In this document: piece by piece, positions 20,228 through 29,815 of the stretch
Position numbering within the stretch: the stretch's first letter is position 1
How the letters are laid out: each line of letters opens with the position of its first letter
Assembly: GCA_027923965.1 (NCBI GenBank)
Contig: AP026969.1
Location: 2,480,001-2,544,000, forward strand
Origin: Comamonadaceae bacterium OS-1
Lineage (GTDB): Bacteria; Pseudomonadota; Gammaproteobacteria; Burkholderiales; Burkholderiaceae_C
Reading direction: 5' to 3'
Length of the DNA: 64,000 nucleotides
Notes under the pieces: generated by a model
Database searches by the model: none
Told to the model about the DNA's origin: nothing
Seen by the model: only the letters and a program-made list of their open reading frames with translations
Position numbers and translations under genes: made by a program

Positions 20228-22782
20228 ACCGGCATGGAACGGCGGGATGCGGGAGATCGGGGGCCGGTGGCCAGGCGCAGCGTCAGCCCCAGCAACAGCA
20301 CCACATAAAACACAAACGCCAGCCGTGGCACGTCCACCAGGCTGTCGAACAGGCCCACCAGCACAAAGCCCACCAGGCCGCCGCCGATGCCCGGAGCCAG
20401 CGGGTGGTCCTTGGCGGTGCCCACCGACACCCGCCACAGGGCGGCCAGCAGCATGGCCGAGAACAGCAGCAGGCCCACGCTACCCTGGTCAAACAGCACG
20501 TTCATGAAGACGTTCTTGATGTGCCAGGGCAAGTGGTTGCGGTCGCTGGAGAAGAACCAGCGGCGCAGGTCGTCGGAGAAGTCGCCGTTGTCCAGCAGCT
20601 GGCGGCCATCCGGGCCGAGCAGCTGGATATCGTCCACGTCGAACAGCGCCAGGGGGGTGTCGGTGGCAATCGAAAAGGCCACCATGCGGGGCGCATACCA
20701 GTCGCCACCGGCCAGCTGGTTGCCCGCCAGAGGGATGCGCAGGTCTTGCCACACCCCCGGCAGGGGCTTGACCCCGGTGCCCGCCAGAAAGCAATCGCCG
20801 TTGTAGAGCAGCTGCTTCTCGCAGACCTCCAGGTGCAGGCCCAGTTCCTTGGCGGTGCGCACCCGCAGCGCTACCGTTACCGGGCCCTGCGGGGCGCGGA
20901 TGCGCTGCGACACGCGCAGCATTTCACCCCAGCCCATGTAGGCCTGCTTGCCGCCGCCCAGCACCAGGTAGGTGTTGCCGTCCTGGCTCTTGAGGCGGTA
21001 GTCGCCGGGATGCTCGGTGGAGGTGCCGGTGAGGTAGTAGCTGGCAGGGTAGCGCCCCATGCCTTTGCCCAGCACCGGGTCGAGCGGAGCCGTCAGCATG
21101 TTCCAGCCCTGCGTCCAATGCGCCACGCGGGTGTCCATGTCGCTGCTGGTGGTGGAAAAGCGCTCGCTCATGTAGGCACCACCGCCAAAAATGCTGACGA
21201 TGCCGCCCACCATCGCCATGCCAGCCCAGGTGGTGGCATGCCAGCGCAGGCCGGTGGGCCACACGGCGCGGGGCGCGGCACCGGCCACCAGGGTCAGCAG
21301 CAAAAACCCCAACAGCACTGGCAGCATGGCATCACCGCCGCGCGCATAGCCCCAGTGCTCGGCTACCAGGCCCGCACCCACCAGCACGGCCATAAAGCCC
21401 GCCAGGGCCAGTTGCGCCGCCAGACCCACGCGGATCCGCTTGCCCGACACGGCCACAGCGGTCGTGCGGCTGGCCCACAGCAGGCCCAGCGTCAAAAGCA
21501 AACAGGCACCATAGCCCAGATAAGAGCCCTTGGAGCCCTGCATGGCCCCGGCCCACAGTGCCAGACAGAGCAGTACCCCGGCCACCAGCCCCACCATCCA
21601 GTCCACCACCTGGAAGCGCCGCAATACGCCTGCCAGCGGCAGAACCACCGCGGCGGCCCCCAACAAAGCCAGCAGTCCTCGGTAGCCACTGGACGGAAAC
21701 GTCCACAAAATCGCCGCACCAAACAGCAGCACCAGCACCGCGCCCGGCCCCAGATGGAGCTTGGGCGCAGCCACCGTAGCGGCCGCATTCCCTGCGCCCG
21801 CCCCGCCCCGGCGCAGTTGGCGGCGCGCGCTGAGCAGACACAGCGCCACCGTCACCGCCAGCCCCACCGGCACCGCCAGGTACACCCCGCGCGAAAACGT
21901 GGTCAAACAGGCATAACCCGCCAGGCCCAGGCAGGCCACCACCGCAGCCCAGCGCCGGTGCGAGTGGGCCACGAACAGCTCACGCAGCACAAATGGCATC
22001 AGCAGGGCCAGGAACCCGTCCAGCGCCGCGCCGCCTACATGCATTTCCCAAAACAGCGCGGTAGTGCGGTAGTCGGTCGAAAAATTGAACAGGCCGACGA
22101 ATGCCATGCGCTCCCACACCGTGGCCAGGGACGCGCCCGCCAGCCCCAGCATCAAGCCCATGGCCAGCCAGGTGGGTGCCTGCGCGCCACGGCGCTCCAC
22201 CGCCGCCCGCCACAAAGGCATCACCAGCAGCGCCAGAAAGAAACTTTTGGCCAGGCGCACGCTATTCATGGGCTCGTGGTAGCCCTGGAACCAGCCAAAG
22301 CTGAAGCCGCCGGCGTCGGCAAAACCGCGTGCCATGGCCACCAGGGTCGAGGCCGCAAACAGCAGCAGCATCAGCCACGCGCCCGCCGAGCTGCGGGGCT
22401 GGCGCGCCACCGGAACGGCATTGGGCGAGGGCCAGGCCAGCCGTGCATATCCGCCTGCTGCGGCGGCCAGCACCAGCAGGTCCAGTTCTTCAAAGGTGAT
22501 CCAGCCGGTCCAGGGGGCAAAGCCGGTCAACGGCAACAGCAGCGGCACGGCGACCAGCCAGCTATCGGGCCAGACAAAAAAGGCCACGCAGCAGGCCACG
22601 AACACCAAACTGGCCACCCAGGGGGCCACCGGGTAGTGCAGCACCAGAAACAGCCCCAGGGCGGACAGCACCAGTGCCCACAGCCCCACCGACCAGCGCG
22701 GGCCGGGCGCACGGGATCGGCTTTTGGGCGGGCGAGATTGCGAGGCGCTGTCGGTGGATTTCACGGTGTGCTTGCTGTCCAT
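20224..22782 (-). CDS. O-antigen ligase/polymerase-like membrane protein with large periplasmic beta-rich insert
   Basis: An 852-residue polytopic protein of the Wzy_C/O-antigen ligase type, with about a dozen hydrophobic helices. A big periplasmic loop follows TRVAHWTQGWNMLTAPLDPV, the segment that contributes to the active site in this superfamily. Between residues of about 620 and 760 the loop contains a region resembling a carbohydrate-binding jelly roll (VTVALRVRTAKELGLHLEVC, WQDLRIPLAG, DVDDIQLLGPDG, LLDNGDFSDDL). The return to the canonical HIKNVFMNVLFDQGSVGLLL then precedes the last helices. The start is ATG at 22782. It overlaps the following GGDEF-EAL gene, linking surface polysaccharide assembly with c-di-GMP. 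The glycan substrate is unknown. Confidence 0.82.
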   Translation of the reverse strand: MDSKHTVKSTDSASQSRPPKSRSRAPGPRWSVGLWALVLSALGLFLVLHYPVAPWVASLVFVACCVAFFVWPDSWLVAVPLLLPLTGFAPWTGWITFEELDLLVLAAAAGGYARLAWPSPNAVPVARQPRSSAGAWLMLLLFAASTLVAMARGFADAGGFSFGWFQGYHEPMNSVRLAKSFFLALLVMPLWRAAVERRGAQAPTWLAMGLMLGLAGASLATVWERMAFVGLFNFSTDYRTTALFWEMHVGGAALDGFLALLMPFVLRELFVAHSHRRWAAVVACLGLAGYACLTTFSRGVYLAVPVGLAVTVALCLLSARRQLRRGGAGAGNAAATVAAPKLHLGPGAVLVLLFGAAILWTFPSSGYRGLLALLGAAAVVLPLAGVLRRFQVVDWMVGLVAGVLLCLALWAGAMQGSKGSYLGYGACLLLTLGLLWASRTTAVAVSGKRIRVGLAAQLALAGFMAVLVGAGLVAEHWGYARGGDAMLPVLLGFLLLTLVAGAAPRAVWPTGLRWHATTWAGMAMVGGIVSIFGGGAYMSERFSTTSSDMDTRVAHWTQGWNMLTAPLDPVLGKGMGRYPASYYLTGTSTEHPGDYRLKSQDGNTYLVLGGGKQAYMGWGEMLRVSQRIRAPQGPVTVALRVRTAKELGLHLEVCEKQLLYNGDCFLAGTGVKPLPGVWQDLRIPLAGNQLAGGDWYAPRMVAFSIATDTPLALFDVDDIQLLGPDGRQLLDNGDFSDDLRRWFFSSDRNHLPWHIKNVFMNVLFDQGSVGLLLFSAMLLAALWRVSVGTAKDHPLAPGIGGGLVGFVLVGLFDSLVDVPRLAFVFYVVLLLGLTLRLATGPRSPASRRSMPV

Positions 22783-22903
22783 CCTGGGGTGCCGCCTGGT
22801 TGATTGGGTCCCAGGATGGTAGCGCAGGCCCCTGCATTCTTTGCGCTGCTGTGGCCCGGTACAGCCCGTTTGGCACCCGACAGGCCTCGCTAGAATCGCG
22901 CCG

Positions 22904-23578
22904 ATGCACGCCCCGCCCCGTTTTTTCCTGTTCCGCCACATCCATACCCGGCCCCGCCTGTTTGCCTCGGGGCTGGTGGGCCTGGGGGCCGCGCTGCTGC
23001 TGGCATGCGTGCCCGGGCTGCACACCGTAACCCGGCTGGTCATCAGCTGGAATGTGTTTGCCTGCCTGTACCTGGCTCTGGCAGCACACATGATGGTGGG
23101 GGCCGACCACGACCAGATGCGCATGCGCGCTCCGCAACAGGACGAGGGGCGGCGCACCGTGTTGGGCATGGTGGTGCTGGCCGCGCTGGCCACATTGGGC
23201 GCCATTCTGGCCGAGCTGGCGGTGGTAAAGGACATGCAGGGCACCCTGCGCTACGCCCACATCGCGTTGGCCGTGCTGACCATTGCCACCTCCTGGGCCT
23301 TCACCCATGTGATGTTTGCGCTGCACTATGCGCACGATTTTTATTCCAACCGGGCAAAAAAGCAGCCCGACGGGCTGGAGTTCCCCGGCACCGAGCAGCC
23401 AGACTACGGCGACTTCGTGTACTTCGCCTTCATCATTGGCACCTCGGGCCAGACGGCGGATGTGAGCCTCACCACCTCGGCCATGCGCCGCACTGGGGTG
23501 CTGCACTGTGTGCTGGCCTTCTTTTTCAACACCACCCTGGTGGCACTGACCATCAATATCGCTTCCGGACTGTTGTGA
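22904..23578 (+). CDS. DUF1345 integral membrane protein
   Basis: A 224-residue protein with five or so hydrophobic helices and the DUF1345 hallmarks: a basic N-terminus, HDF(Y)SN segment, and FVYFAFIIGTSGQTADVSLT. The molecular function of the family is unknown. ATG at 22904. Its TGA stop overlaps the GTG start of the next gene (GTGA), so it is coupled to the glycosyltransferase. Confidence 0.88.
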   Translation: MHAPPRFFLFRHIHTRPRLFASGLVGLGAALLLACVPGLHTVTRLVISWNVFACLYLALAAHMMVGADHDQMRMRAPQQDEGRRTVLGMVVLAALATLGAILAELAVVKDMQGTLRYAHIALAVLTIATSWAFTHVMFALHYAHDFYSNRAKKQPDGLEFPGTEQPDYGDFVYFAFIIGTSGQTADVSLTTSAMRRTGVLHCVLAFFFNTTLVALTINIASGLL

Positions 23579-25071
23579 CACTCTCTACTTTTCTGACTTC
23601 GCCCCGCCGGGTGCTGGCGCTGCTGGCCGTCTGGCTGCTGGCTACTCTGGGCGTGCGCCCGCTGCTGCTGCCCGACGAGGGGCGCTACGGCAACGTCGCC
23701 CGTGAAATGCTGCAAGGCAACAACTTTGGCTTTGGCCTGGTGCCCACGCTCAACGGCCTGCCTTTCTTCCACAAGCCGCCGCTGATGTACTGGCTGGACA
23801 TGGCCGCCATGCAGTTGCTGGGGGTCAACGCTTTTGCCGCCCGGTTTGGCGCCTTCGTGGGGGCCTGGCTGATGGGTGCGGCGCTGTTTCTGGCCCTGCG
23901 CCGCTGGGTCGGGCCGCGGGCCGCCACCATCACGCTGGGGGTTTTGGCCACCTGCCCGTTCTTTTTTGTGGGCAGCCAGTACGCCAATCTGGACATGCTG
24001 GTGGCCGGGGTACTGACCGCCACCGTGTTGTGCTTTGTGCGCGCTGTCGAGTCCTCCAGCAAAGCAGACCTGCGCTGGCTGCTGGCCGCCTGGCTGGCCT
24101 GCGCGCTGGCAGTACTGGCCAAGGGGCTGATCGGCATCGTGCTGCCCATGCTGATCCTGGGCCCCTGGCTGCTGGCGCAGGGGCGCTGGCGGCAAATTTT
24201 GCAGATGCTGCACCCGCTGGGGCTGCTGCTGTTTGTGGCGGTGGCCGGGCCGTGGTTTGTGCTGATGCAGCGCGAGTTTGCCGAGTTCAACGACTACTTT
24301 TTCATCGAGCAGCATTTCCGCCGTTTTGCCCAGACCGGCTTCAACAATGTGCACCCCTTCTGGTTCTACCTGGCGGTACTGCCCGCGCTGACCCTGCCCT
24401 GGGCCCTGTGGCTGCGCCGCCCGGTGGCCAGCCTGCCCGCGCCGGATGCCACCGCCTTGCCCGGCCTGACGGGCCTGTGGGTCTGGTGGGGCATTGCGGT
24501 GCTGGGCTTTTTCAGCCTGCCCAGCAGCAAGCTGGTGGGCTACATCCTGCCCGCGCTGGCACCGTGGTGCGCCTTGCTGGGCATGGCGGTGGCCCGGGGC
24601 CGGGCCTGGCGCTGGGTGCTGCCCGCCAGCGCACTGCTATGCCTGGGTATCGTGGCGGGCCTGGCCTGGAAAGCGCCCGGCTCGCACCGCGACGTCGCCG
24701 AGCGCCTGGCCGCGCTGCAGCGGCCCGGCGACCGGGTGGTGTTCATCGACAGCGCCTACTACGACGTGCCCTTTTACGCCCAGTTGAAAACGCCAGCCAT
24801 CGTGCTGAGCGACTGGAACGACCCCACCATCCCCCAGCGCGACAACTGGCGCAAGGAATTCGCCGATGCGGCCCGCTTCGACCCTGCCGCCGCAGCAAAA
24901 ATACTGTGGACACCCGACCGCGCCAAAGACCTGCGCTGCGGCCCCGGCAGCACCTGGCTGGTGGCCGACACCGACTACCAGCCCCCCGCCGCCATGGGCC
25001 TGGTCAAGCCGGTGTTCATGGGTGCACATGCGCAACTGCTGCAGGTAGCGCACGGAACCGACTGCCCGTAA
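23575..25071 (+). CDS. ArnT-like GT-C glycosyltransferase (family 39)
   Basis: A 498-residue membrane glycosyltransferase. Near residue 30 it carries DEGRYGNVAREML, the acidic loop motif of ArnT/PMT-type enzymes, followed by FFHKPPLMYWL and about ten helices, with a soluble C-terminal part. Enzymes of this kind move a sugar from an undecaprenyl-phosphate carrier onto lipid A, glycans or protein. The start is taken as GTG at 23575, overlapping the DUF1345 stop. The convergent ChbG-type deacetylase and GT2 genes just downstream could supply the polyprenyl-linked sugar, as ArnC/ArnD do for ArnT (inference). Confidence 0.87.
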   Translation: MTLSTFLTSPRRVLALLAVWLLATLGVRPLLLPDEGRYGNVAREMLQGNNFGFGLVPTLNGLPFFHKPPLMYWLDMAAMQLLGVNAFAARFGAFVGAWLMGAALFLALRRWVGPRAATITLGVLATCPFFFVGSQYANLDMLVAGVLTATVLCFVRAVESSSKADLRWLLAAWLACALAVLAKGLIGIVLPMLILGPWLLAQGRWRQILQMLHPLGLLLFVAVAGPWFVLMQREFAEFNDYFFIEQHFRRFAQTGFNNVHPFWFYLAVLPALTLPWALWLRRPVASLPAPDATALPGLTGLWVWWGIAVLGFFSLPSSKLVGYILPALAPWCALLGMAVARGRAWRWVLPASALLCLGIVAGLAWKAPGSHRDVAERLAALQRPGDRVVFIDSAYYDVPFYAQLKTPAIVLSDWNDPTIPQRDNWRKEFADAARFDPAAAAKILWTPDRAKDLRCGPGSTWLVADTDYQPPAAMGLVKPVFMGAHAQLLQVAHGTDCP

Positions 25072-25075
25072 ATTT

Positions 25076-25136
25076 ATAAAAAATCAGGCTCCTGTGCTGA
25101 TGGGATAAGCGTGAGCAGCTATTTAAAAAATAGCAA
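25076..25136 (+). repeat. Dispersed two-hairpin repeat
   Basis: Contains GGCTCCTGTGCTGATGGGAT, AAGCGTGAGCAGCTATTT and AAAAAATAGCAATC. The terminal ATCA gives the TGA stop of the minus-strand deacetylase (plus 25137-25139). It lies between convergent genes. Confidence 0.85.
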
Positions 25137-25952
25137 TCACCATACGCTGCCCAACACCACGTTGGTGGCCTGCAGATCCTGCAAAAAAATGTCGCTGGCC
25201 AGGTAGGCCCGCTCCCGTACCCGCGCCTCGGCAATCGGGTCGGCCACGGTGGGCACCTGTTCACGGTAACCAGGGTGGCAAAACAGCAAACCGCCCGCCG
25301 CAGGCAGGGCCGCCAGCCAGCCCCGCATCTGGCCGCCGTAGTCGGGATCGATGAAGTCGTAGGCCCCGGTCAGGCTGGGGTTGTGGCGGATACCGCGCTG
25401 CACCAGCGCCCGCTGCAGGGCCCGCCCGCCCGTGCCTTCGATGAGCCAGCGCTTCAGGCCAAAGCCAGGCCCGGTAAGGTGCCCGGTATTGCGCACCGCC
25501 GGTACGGTGGGCAAGGCGCCAATGGCCTGCAGCACCACGTCCCGCACGCCGGGCAGGTGGTGCACATGCTGGTGGCCGTCGACAAACTGCGGTGCCGCCC
25601 CGCTGGCGTCGGCAAACGCCTGCCACTGCGCGGCCCACTCGGCGGCCAGGGCGGCCAGGGGCAGCTGGTGCAGGTGCGCGGCCAGGATCAGGCGCGGCAG
25701 GGGCAAAAACTGCGGCCAAATGCGGCGCAGCTCGGCGCTCAGCGGTGTGCCCTCGGTCAGGTTGAAATGCAGGCCGCGCTGTACCTGGGCGGGCAGATCG
25801 GCCAGCAGCGGCAGCGAGGCGCGCCAGGCCGGGGCCTGGGGCATGCACGACACGGCGGTGATGCGCCCGGCGTGGGCCAGTTCGCCAATGGCCTGGGAGA
25901 TGCCCAGGGTGAGCCCGAAGTCATCGGTGCAGACGGCCAGAGTCCGCGTCAC
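25137..25952 (-). CDS. ChbG/HpnK-type carbohydrate deacetylase
   Basis: A 271-residue YdjC/ChbG-family hydrolase. The metal site is visible: Asp10-Asp11 in TDDFG, GLHFNLTEGTPLS, and the His pair in DGHQHVHHLP. FCHPG near the C-terminus is also conserved. Family members remove N-acetyl groups from oligosaccharides or lipid-linked sugars. It overlaps the upstream GT2 gene by 4 bases (ATGA), suggesting joint action on a polyprenyl-linked amino sugar. Its stop codon comes from a dispersed repeat. Confidence 0.9.
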   Translation of the reverse strand: MTRTLAVCTDDFGLTLGISQAIGELAHAGRITAVSCMPQAPAWRASLPLLADLPAQVQRGLHFNLTEGTPLSAELRRIWPQFLPLPRLILAAHLHQLPLAALAAEWAAQWQAFADASGAAPQFVDGHQHVHHLPGVRDVVLQAIGALPTVPAVRNTGHLTGPGFGLKRWLIEGTGGRALQRALVQRGIRHNPSLTGAYDFIDPDYGGQMRGWLAALPAAGGLLFCHPGYREQVPTVADPIAEARVRERAYLASDIFLQDLQATNVVLGSVW

Positions 25953-26944
25953 TCGGCCTCCGTGGCCGCGAACGCGCTGCGCCCCCGCTCCGAGGCCACG
26001 ATGTAGATCGGCCGCTGTTTGACCTCGTCAAAAATGCGCCCCACGTACTCGCCCAGGATGCCGATGGACAGCAACTGCACGCCGCTGAAAAACAGCATGC
26101 TGGTGGCCAGCGTGGCCCAGCCGGGCACGGGCTGGGCTTCAAAGAAGTGCTCGAACACGATCCACAGCCCGAACAGCATGGCTCCAAAGGCGATCAGAAT
26201 GCCCAGCGCGCTCCACAACCGCAGCGGAAAGTTGGTGAACGAGGTGACACCGGTAAAGGCCAGCCGTGCCAGCCCGCGGATGGAAAAGCTGCTTTTGCCC
26301 GAGGCCCGTTCGTGCGGTGTGTAGGGCAGGATTTCGGTGCGAAAGCCAACCCAGGCAAACAGGCCTTTCATAAAGCGGTTGCGCTCGGGCAGGGACTTCA
26401 GCGCGTCCACCACGCAGCGGTCCATCATCCGGAAATCGCCCGCGTCCACCGGGATCTGCACCATGCGGTTGGTGTTGACCAACCGGTAGAACAGCCAGGT
26501 GCCCACACGTTTGGCCAGGGTTTCGTCCACCCTGGTGGCGCGGGTGGCGCAAACCATGTCCACCCCGTCGCGCCAGCGCGCCAGCATGGGCTCCAGCATC
26601 TTGACCGGGTGCTGCAGGTCGGCATCCATGCACACCACCACGTCGCCGTGGGCGTGTTCGATGCCCGCCGTGAGTGCGCATTCCTTGCCGAAATTGCGGC
26701 TCAGCCGCAGGTAGCGCACACCTGGCTCCACCAGCCAGGACAGCATGGCCACCGGGGTGGCATCGCGGCTGCCGTCGTCCACCACCAGCACCTCCCATTG
26801 GTCGGTCAGGTCCCGCAAGGCCGGTGTCAGCACCGCCATCAGGGCGGGCAAATTGGAGGCTTCGTTGTACGCCGGGACCACCACGCTGATGCGGGGATGC
26901 AAGGCGCGTGGCAGCGCGGTGGCGGGGGCCGAAGGGTTATTCAT
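25949..26944 (-). CDS. GT2 family glycosyltransferase with two C-terminal membrane helices (polyprenyl-phosphate type)
   Basis: A 331-residue enzyme of the DPM1/ArnC/GtrB kind. It has a GT-A domain with VVPAYNEASNL, VVDDGSRD and the DXD-like DADLQHP, then two hydrophobic helices (LWSALGILIAFGAMLFGLW and LATSMLFFSGVQLLSIGILG). The ending EYVGRIFDEVKQRPIYIV is typical of the family. It transfers a sugar from a nucleotide donor to a polyprenyl phosphate at the inner membrane face. The ATG at 26944 is chosen; upstream residues look non-coding. It is followed by the deacetylase with ATGA overlap. Confidence 0.92.
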   Translation of the reverse strand: MNNPSAPATALPRALHPRISVVVPAYNEASNLPALMAVLTPALRDLTDQWEVLVVDDGSRDATPVAMLSWLVEPGVRYLRLSRNFGKECALTAGIEHAHGDVVVCMDADLQHPVKMLEPMLARWRDGVDMVCATRATRVDETLAKRVGTWLFYRLVNTNRMVQIPVDAGDFRMMDRCVVDALKSLPERNRFMKGLFAWVGFRTEILPYTPHERASGKSSFSIRGLARLAFTGVTSFTNFPLRLWSALGILIAFGAMLFGLWIVFEHFFEAQPVPGWATLATSMLFFSGVQLLSIGILGEYVGRIFDEVKQRPIYIVASERGRSAFAATEAE

Positions 26945-27024
26945 ACACACTATTATCCAAAGAATATGTTCTACCACCCCAAGTGTAGAGGCTGCACAAG
27001 CGCTCTTGCGCCGGTTTTATTGGT

Positions 27025-27089
27025 ATAAATTAAATGCCTCCAGCGCTCGCCCTCGTTGCGCAAGCAGCTATTAAATAAGTAGTAACCCT
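27025..27089 (+). repeat. Dispersed two-hairpin repeat abutting a start codon
   Basis: Contains ATGCCTCCAGCGCTCGCCCT, GCGCAAGCAGCTATTAAATA and AGTAGTAACCCTT. The next base begins the TTG start of the downstream gene. Confidence 0.8.
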
Positions 27090-28217
27090 TTGAACGCATC
27101 CATCCCCGCCCCGGTCGTGCTTTTCGACACTTTGTCCACCCCCAGCGGCCTGCGCTGGGGCATCGCCACCCTGAACGTACCGGCAGCGCTGAATGCCCTT
27201 TCCCCGGCCATGGTGGAGGCACTGGCCTCGCAATTGGCGCACTGGGCAACCGACCCGACGGTGGCGGGTGTCTGGCTGCAGGCCAGTGGCGACAAAGCCT
27301 TTTGCGCGGGCGGCGACCTGCGGCAGATCTACCGAGAAATTGCTGGCGACAACCACCGCCAGCCCAATGCCGCAGTGCAGGGCTTTTTCAGCCGCCAGTA
27401 CGCACTGGACCACAGCATCCACACCTACCCCAAGCCCCTGCTGTGCTGGGGCCACGGCATCGTGATGGGCGGCGGCCTGGGCCTGATGGCGGGCGCGTCG
27501 CACCGGGTGGTCACGCCCGGCAGCCGCCTGGCCATGCCCGAGATCGGCATCGGCCTGTACCCCGACGTGGGCGGCAGCTGGTTTTTGCGCCGCATGCCGG
27601 GGCGGGTGGGCCTGTTTCTGGCACTCACCGGCGCACCGCTGAACGCCGCCGACGCGCTGTTTTGCGGGTTGGCCGACCACGCCCTGCCGCACACCGACAA
27701 AGCGGCGGTGCTGCAAGCCCTGGCCCAGGCCCCGTGGACGCAGGATGTGCAGGCCAACCGCGCCGGCCTGTCCCGGCTGTTGGCCCAACACACGGCAGCC
27801 GCGTTGCCCGCCTCCCCGGTACGCGCGCATTTCGACCAGATCCAGCAGCTGGTGGCGGGCGAGGATCTGCACGACATCGATACCCGGCTGCGCAGCCTGC
27901 ACACCGACGACCCCTGGCTGGCTGGCGCAGTCGCTGCCTACACCCAGGGCTGCCCAACCAGCGCCGCACTGGCGTGGACACTGTGGCAACGCTGCCTGCA
28001 CCTGTCGCTGGCGGACGTGTTCCGGCTGGAGCACACGGTGTCGCTGGGCTGTTGCGCCCACCCCAATTTTGCCGAGGGCGTGCGCGCCCTGTTGGTGGAC
28101 AAAGACCGCCAGCCGCGCTGGGTGCCCGAGCGGCTGGCGGACGTGACACCGGCCTGGATAGACGCCCATTTCCAGGCTTTGCACCCGGGCGTGCATCCGC
28201 TTGCCAGTTTGGTGTAA
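27090..28217 (+). CDS. Enoyl-CoA hydratase/isomerase family protein, 3-hydroxyisobutyryl-CoA hydrolase-like
   Basis: A 375-residue crotonase-fold protein. The oxyanion-hole segments are KAFCAGGDLRQIY and GHGIVMGGGLGLMAGASHRV, and MPEIGIGLYPDVGGSWFLRR is typical of the hydrolase branch that removes CoA from 3-hydroxyisobutyryl-CoA in valine breakdown. The long C-terminal extension also fits that branch. No ATG precedes the domain; TTG at 27090 is the most plausible start, though its upstream region is a dispersed repeat with no clear Shine-Dalgarno. Valine-derived C3 units would feed the propionyl-CoA pathway at 32-41 kb. Confidence 0.85.
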   Translation: MNASIPAPVVLFDTLSTPSGLRWGIATLNVPAALNALSPAMVEALASQLAHWATDPTVAGVWLQASGDKAFCAGGDLRQIYREIAGDNHRQPNAAVQGFFSRQYALDHSIHTYPKPLLCWGHGIVMGGGLGLMAGASHRVVTPGSRLAMPEIGIGLYPDVGGSWFLRRMPGRVGLFLALTGAPLNAADALFCGLADHALPHTDKAAVLQALAQAPWTQDVQANRAGLSRLLAQHTAAALPASPVRAHFDQIQQLVAGEDLHDIDTRLRSLHTDDPWLAGAVAAYTQGCPTSAALAWTLWQRCLHLSLADVFRLEHTVSLGCCAHPNFAEGVRALLVDKDRQPRWVPERLADVTPAWIDAHFQALHPGVHPLASLV

Positions 28218-28365
28218 GCAATCGGGGCCACTGTGCAAACAGTTTCGGCCCTTACAAAGGGTTCACAAAACGCCTGTTTCCGTGCAATTTCATCCCCATA
28301 ACGGGCATTTGTGCGCTCCATATTGGTGTTACTACTCCAATTTATTTAGCCAATCCACTGCTATA

Positions 28366-28376
28366 TTGCACTGCAA
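28366..28376. promoter_or_regulatory. Palindrome upstream of phaZ, possible PhaR-type operator
   Basis: TTGCA-C-TGCAA is a perfect inverted repeat 37 bases before the phaZ ATG, within an AT-rich stretch. TGC-rich palindromes are bound by PhaR regulators of PHA granule genes; assignment here is by analogy only. Confidence 0.4.
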
Positions 28377-28412
28377 CAATTCTTCTTACGTTCTTCCCAC
28401 GTTTAGGTCGCC

Positions 28413-29810
28413 ATGCTCTACCAAATCTACGAAACCCAACGCTCTTTAATGGAGCCGTTTGCTGATTTTGCGCAAGCCGCCTCCAAGCTCTACAGCAACC
28501 CGCTCTCGCCACTGGGCAAAAACGCCATGTCGCAGCGCGTATCCGCCGGTTACGACCTGCTGTACCGCCTGGGCAAAGACTACGAAAAGCCCACCTTCGG
28601 CCTGCAAACCATCGAGGTGGACGGCACCCAGGTAGCCATCCACGAGCGCGTCGAGATCGACAAGCCGTTTTGCGAGCTGCGCCGCTTCAAGCGCTTCACC
28701 GACGACATCGACACGCTCACCCAGCTCAAGGGCCAGCCCGCCGTGCTGATCGTGGCCCCGCTGTCCGGCCACTACGCCACGCTGCTGCGCGACACCGTCA
28801 AGACCATGCTAAAAGACCACAAGGTCTACATCACCGACTGGAAAAACGCCCGCCTGGTGCCGCTCTCCGAAGGTGAATTCCACCTGGACGACTACGTCAA
28901 CTACGTGCAGGAGTTCATCCGCCACCTGCAGGGCATCTACGGCAACTGCCACGTGATGAGCGTCTGCCAGCCCACGGTGCCGGTGCTGGCTGCCGTGTCG
29001 CTGATGGCCTCGCGCGGCGACCTGACCCCGCTGACCATGACCATGATGGGCGGCCCCATCGACGCACGCAAGTCGCCCACCGCCGTCAACAACCTGGCCA
29101 TGAACAAGGGCTACGAGTGGTTTGAGAACAATGTGATCTACAAGGTGCCCGCCAGCTTCCCCGGCGCGGGCCGCAAGGTCTACCCCGGCTTCCTGCAGCA
29201 CACCGGTTTTGTGGCCATGAACCCGCAGCACCATGCCAAAAGCCACTTCGACTACTTCAAAGATCTGGTCAAGGGCGACGACGTGAGCGTGGAAGTGCAC
29301 CGCAAGTTCTACGACGAATACAACGCCGTGCTCGATATGGATGCGCACTACTACCTGGAAACCATCGCCACCGTGTTCCAGGACTTCAAGCTGGTCAACG
29401 GCACCTGGAACGTGCGCGGCGTGGACGGCACGGTCGAACTGGTCAAGCCCGAGGACATCACCAACACTGCCCTGCTGACGGTCGAGGGCGAGTTGGACGA
29501 CATCTCCGGCTCGGGCCAGACCAAAGCCGCGCACGACCTGTGCAGCGGCATCCCCAGCCACCAGCAACGGCACATGGAAGCCGAGGGCGCAGGCCACTAC
29601 GGCATCTTCAGCGGCCGCCGCTGGCGCGATGTGGTGTACCCCGAGGTGAAGGCCTTCATCAAGGCGCACAACACCGGCACGGTCACAGTGGCCGCCCCCG
29701 CAGCCCCTGCAGCCCCCGTACCCGCCATGGCGATGGCCGAAGCGGTGGCGAGCACACCGCACGCCTCGGCCAAATTGCCGATGAAAAAATCTGCAAAGCG
29801 CAAGGCCTGA
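28413..29810 (+). CDS. phaZ: Intracellular polyhydroxyalkanoate depolymerase
   Basis: A 465-residue PhaZ of the Ralstonia PhaZ1 kind, which mobilises stored PHB granules in the cytoplasm. The catalytic cysteine is Cys185 in [10 protein letters not shown] (in place of the lipase-box serine), and the sequence around [19 protein letters not shown] holds the C-terminal His. No signal peptide is present. The tail is Ala/Pro-rich and ends in a Lys-rich stretch ([12 protein letters not shown]). The ATG at 28413 follows an AT-rich region with a TTGCA palindrome. The next gene, RnfB, starts right after its stop. Confidence 0.95.
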   Translation: MLYQIYETQRSLMEPFADFAQAASKLYSNPLSPLGKNAMSQRVSAGYDLLYRLGKDYEKPTFGLQTIEVDGTQVAIHERVEIDKPFCELRRFKRFTDDIDTLTQLKGQPAVLIVAPLSGHYATLLRDTVKTMLKDHKVYITDWKNARLVPLSEGEFHLDDYVNYVQEFIRHLQGIYGNCHVMSVCQPTVPVLAAVSLMASRGDLTPLTMTMMGGPIDARKSPTAVNNLAMNKGYEWFENNVIYKVPASFPGAGRKVYPGFLQHTGFVAMNPQHHAKSHFDYFKDLVKGDDVSVEVHRKFYDEYNAVLDMDAHYYLETIATVFQDFKLVNGTWNVRGVDGTVELVKPEDITNTALLTVEGELDDISGSGQTKAAHDLCSGIPSHQQRHMEAEGAGHYGIFSGRRWRDVVYPEVKAFIKAHNTGTVTVAAPAAPAAPVPAMAMAEAVASTPHASAKLPMKKSAKRKA

Positions 29811-29815
29811 TCCTG

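Noticed and set aside
20404..22803. 799-codon plus-strand frame across the O-antigen ligase-like gene
   Set aside because: Gln/His/Arg-rich shadow; the minus strand has consistent membrane helices and overlaps its neighbour properly.
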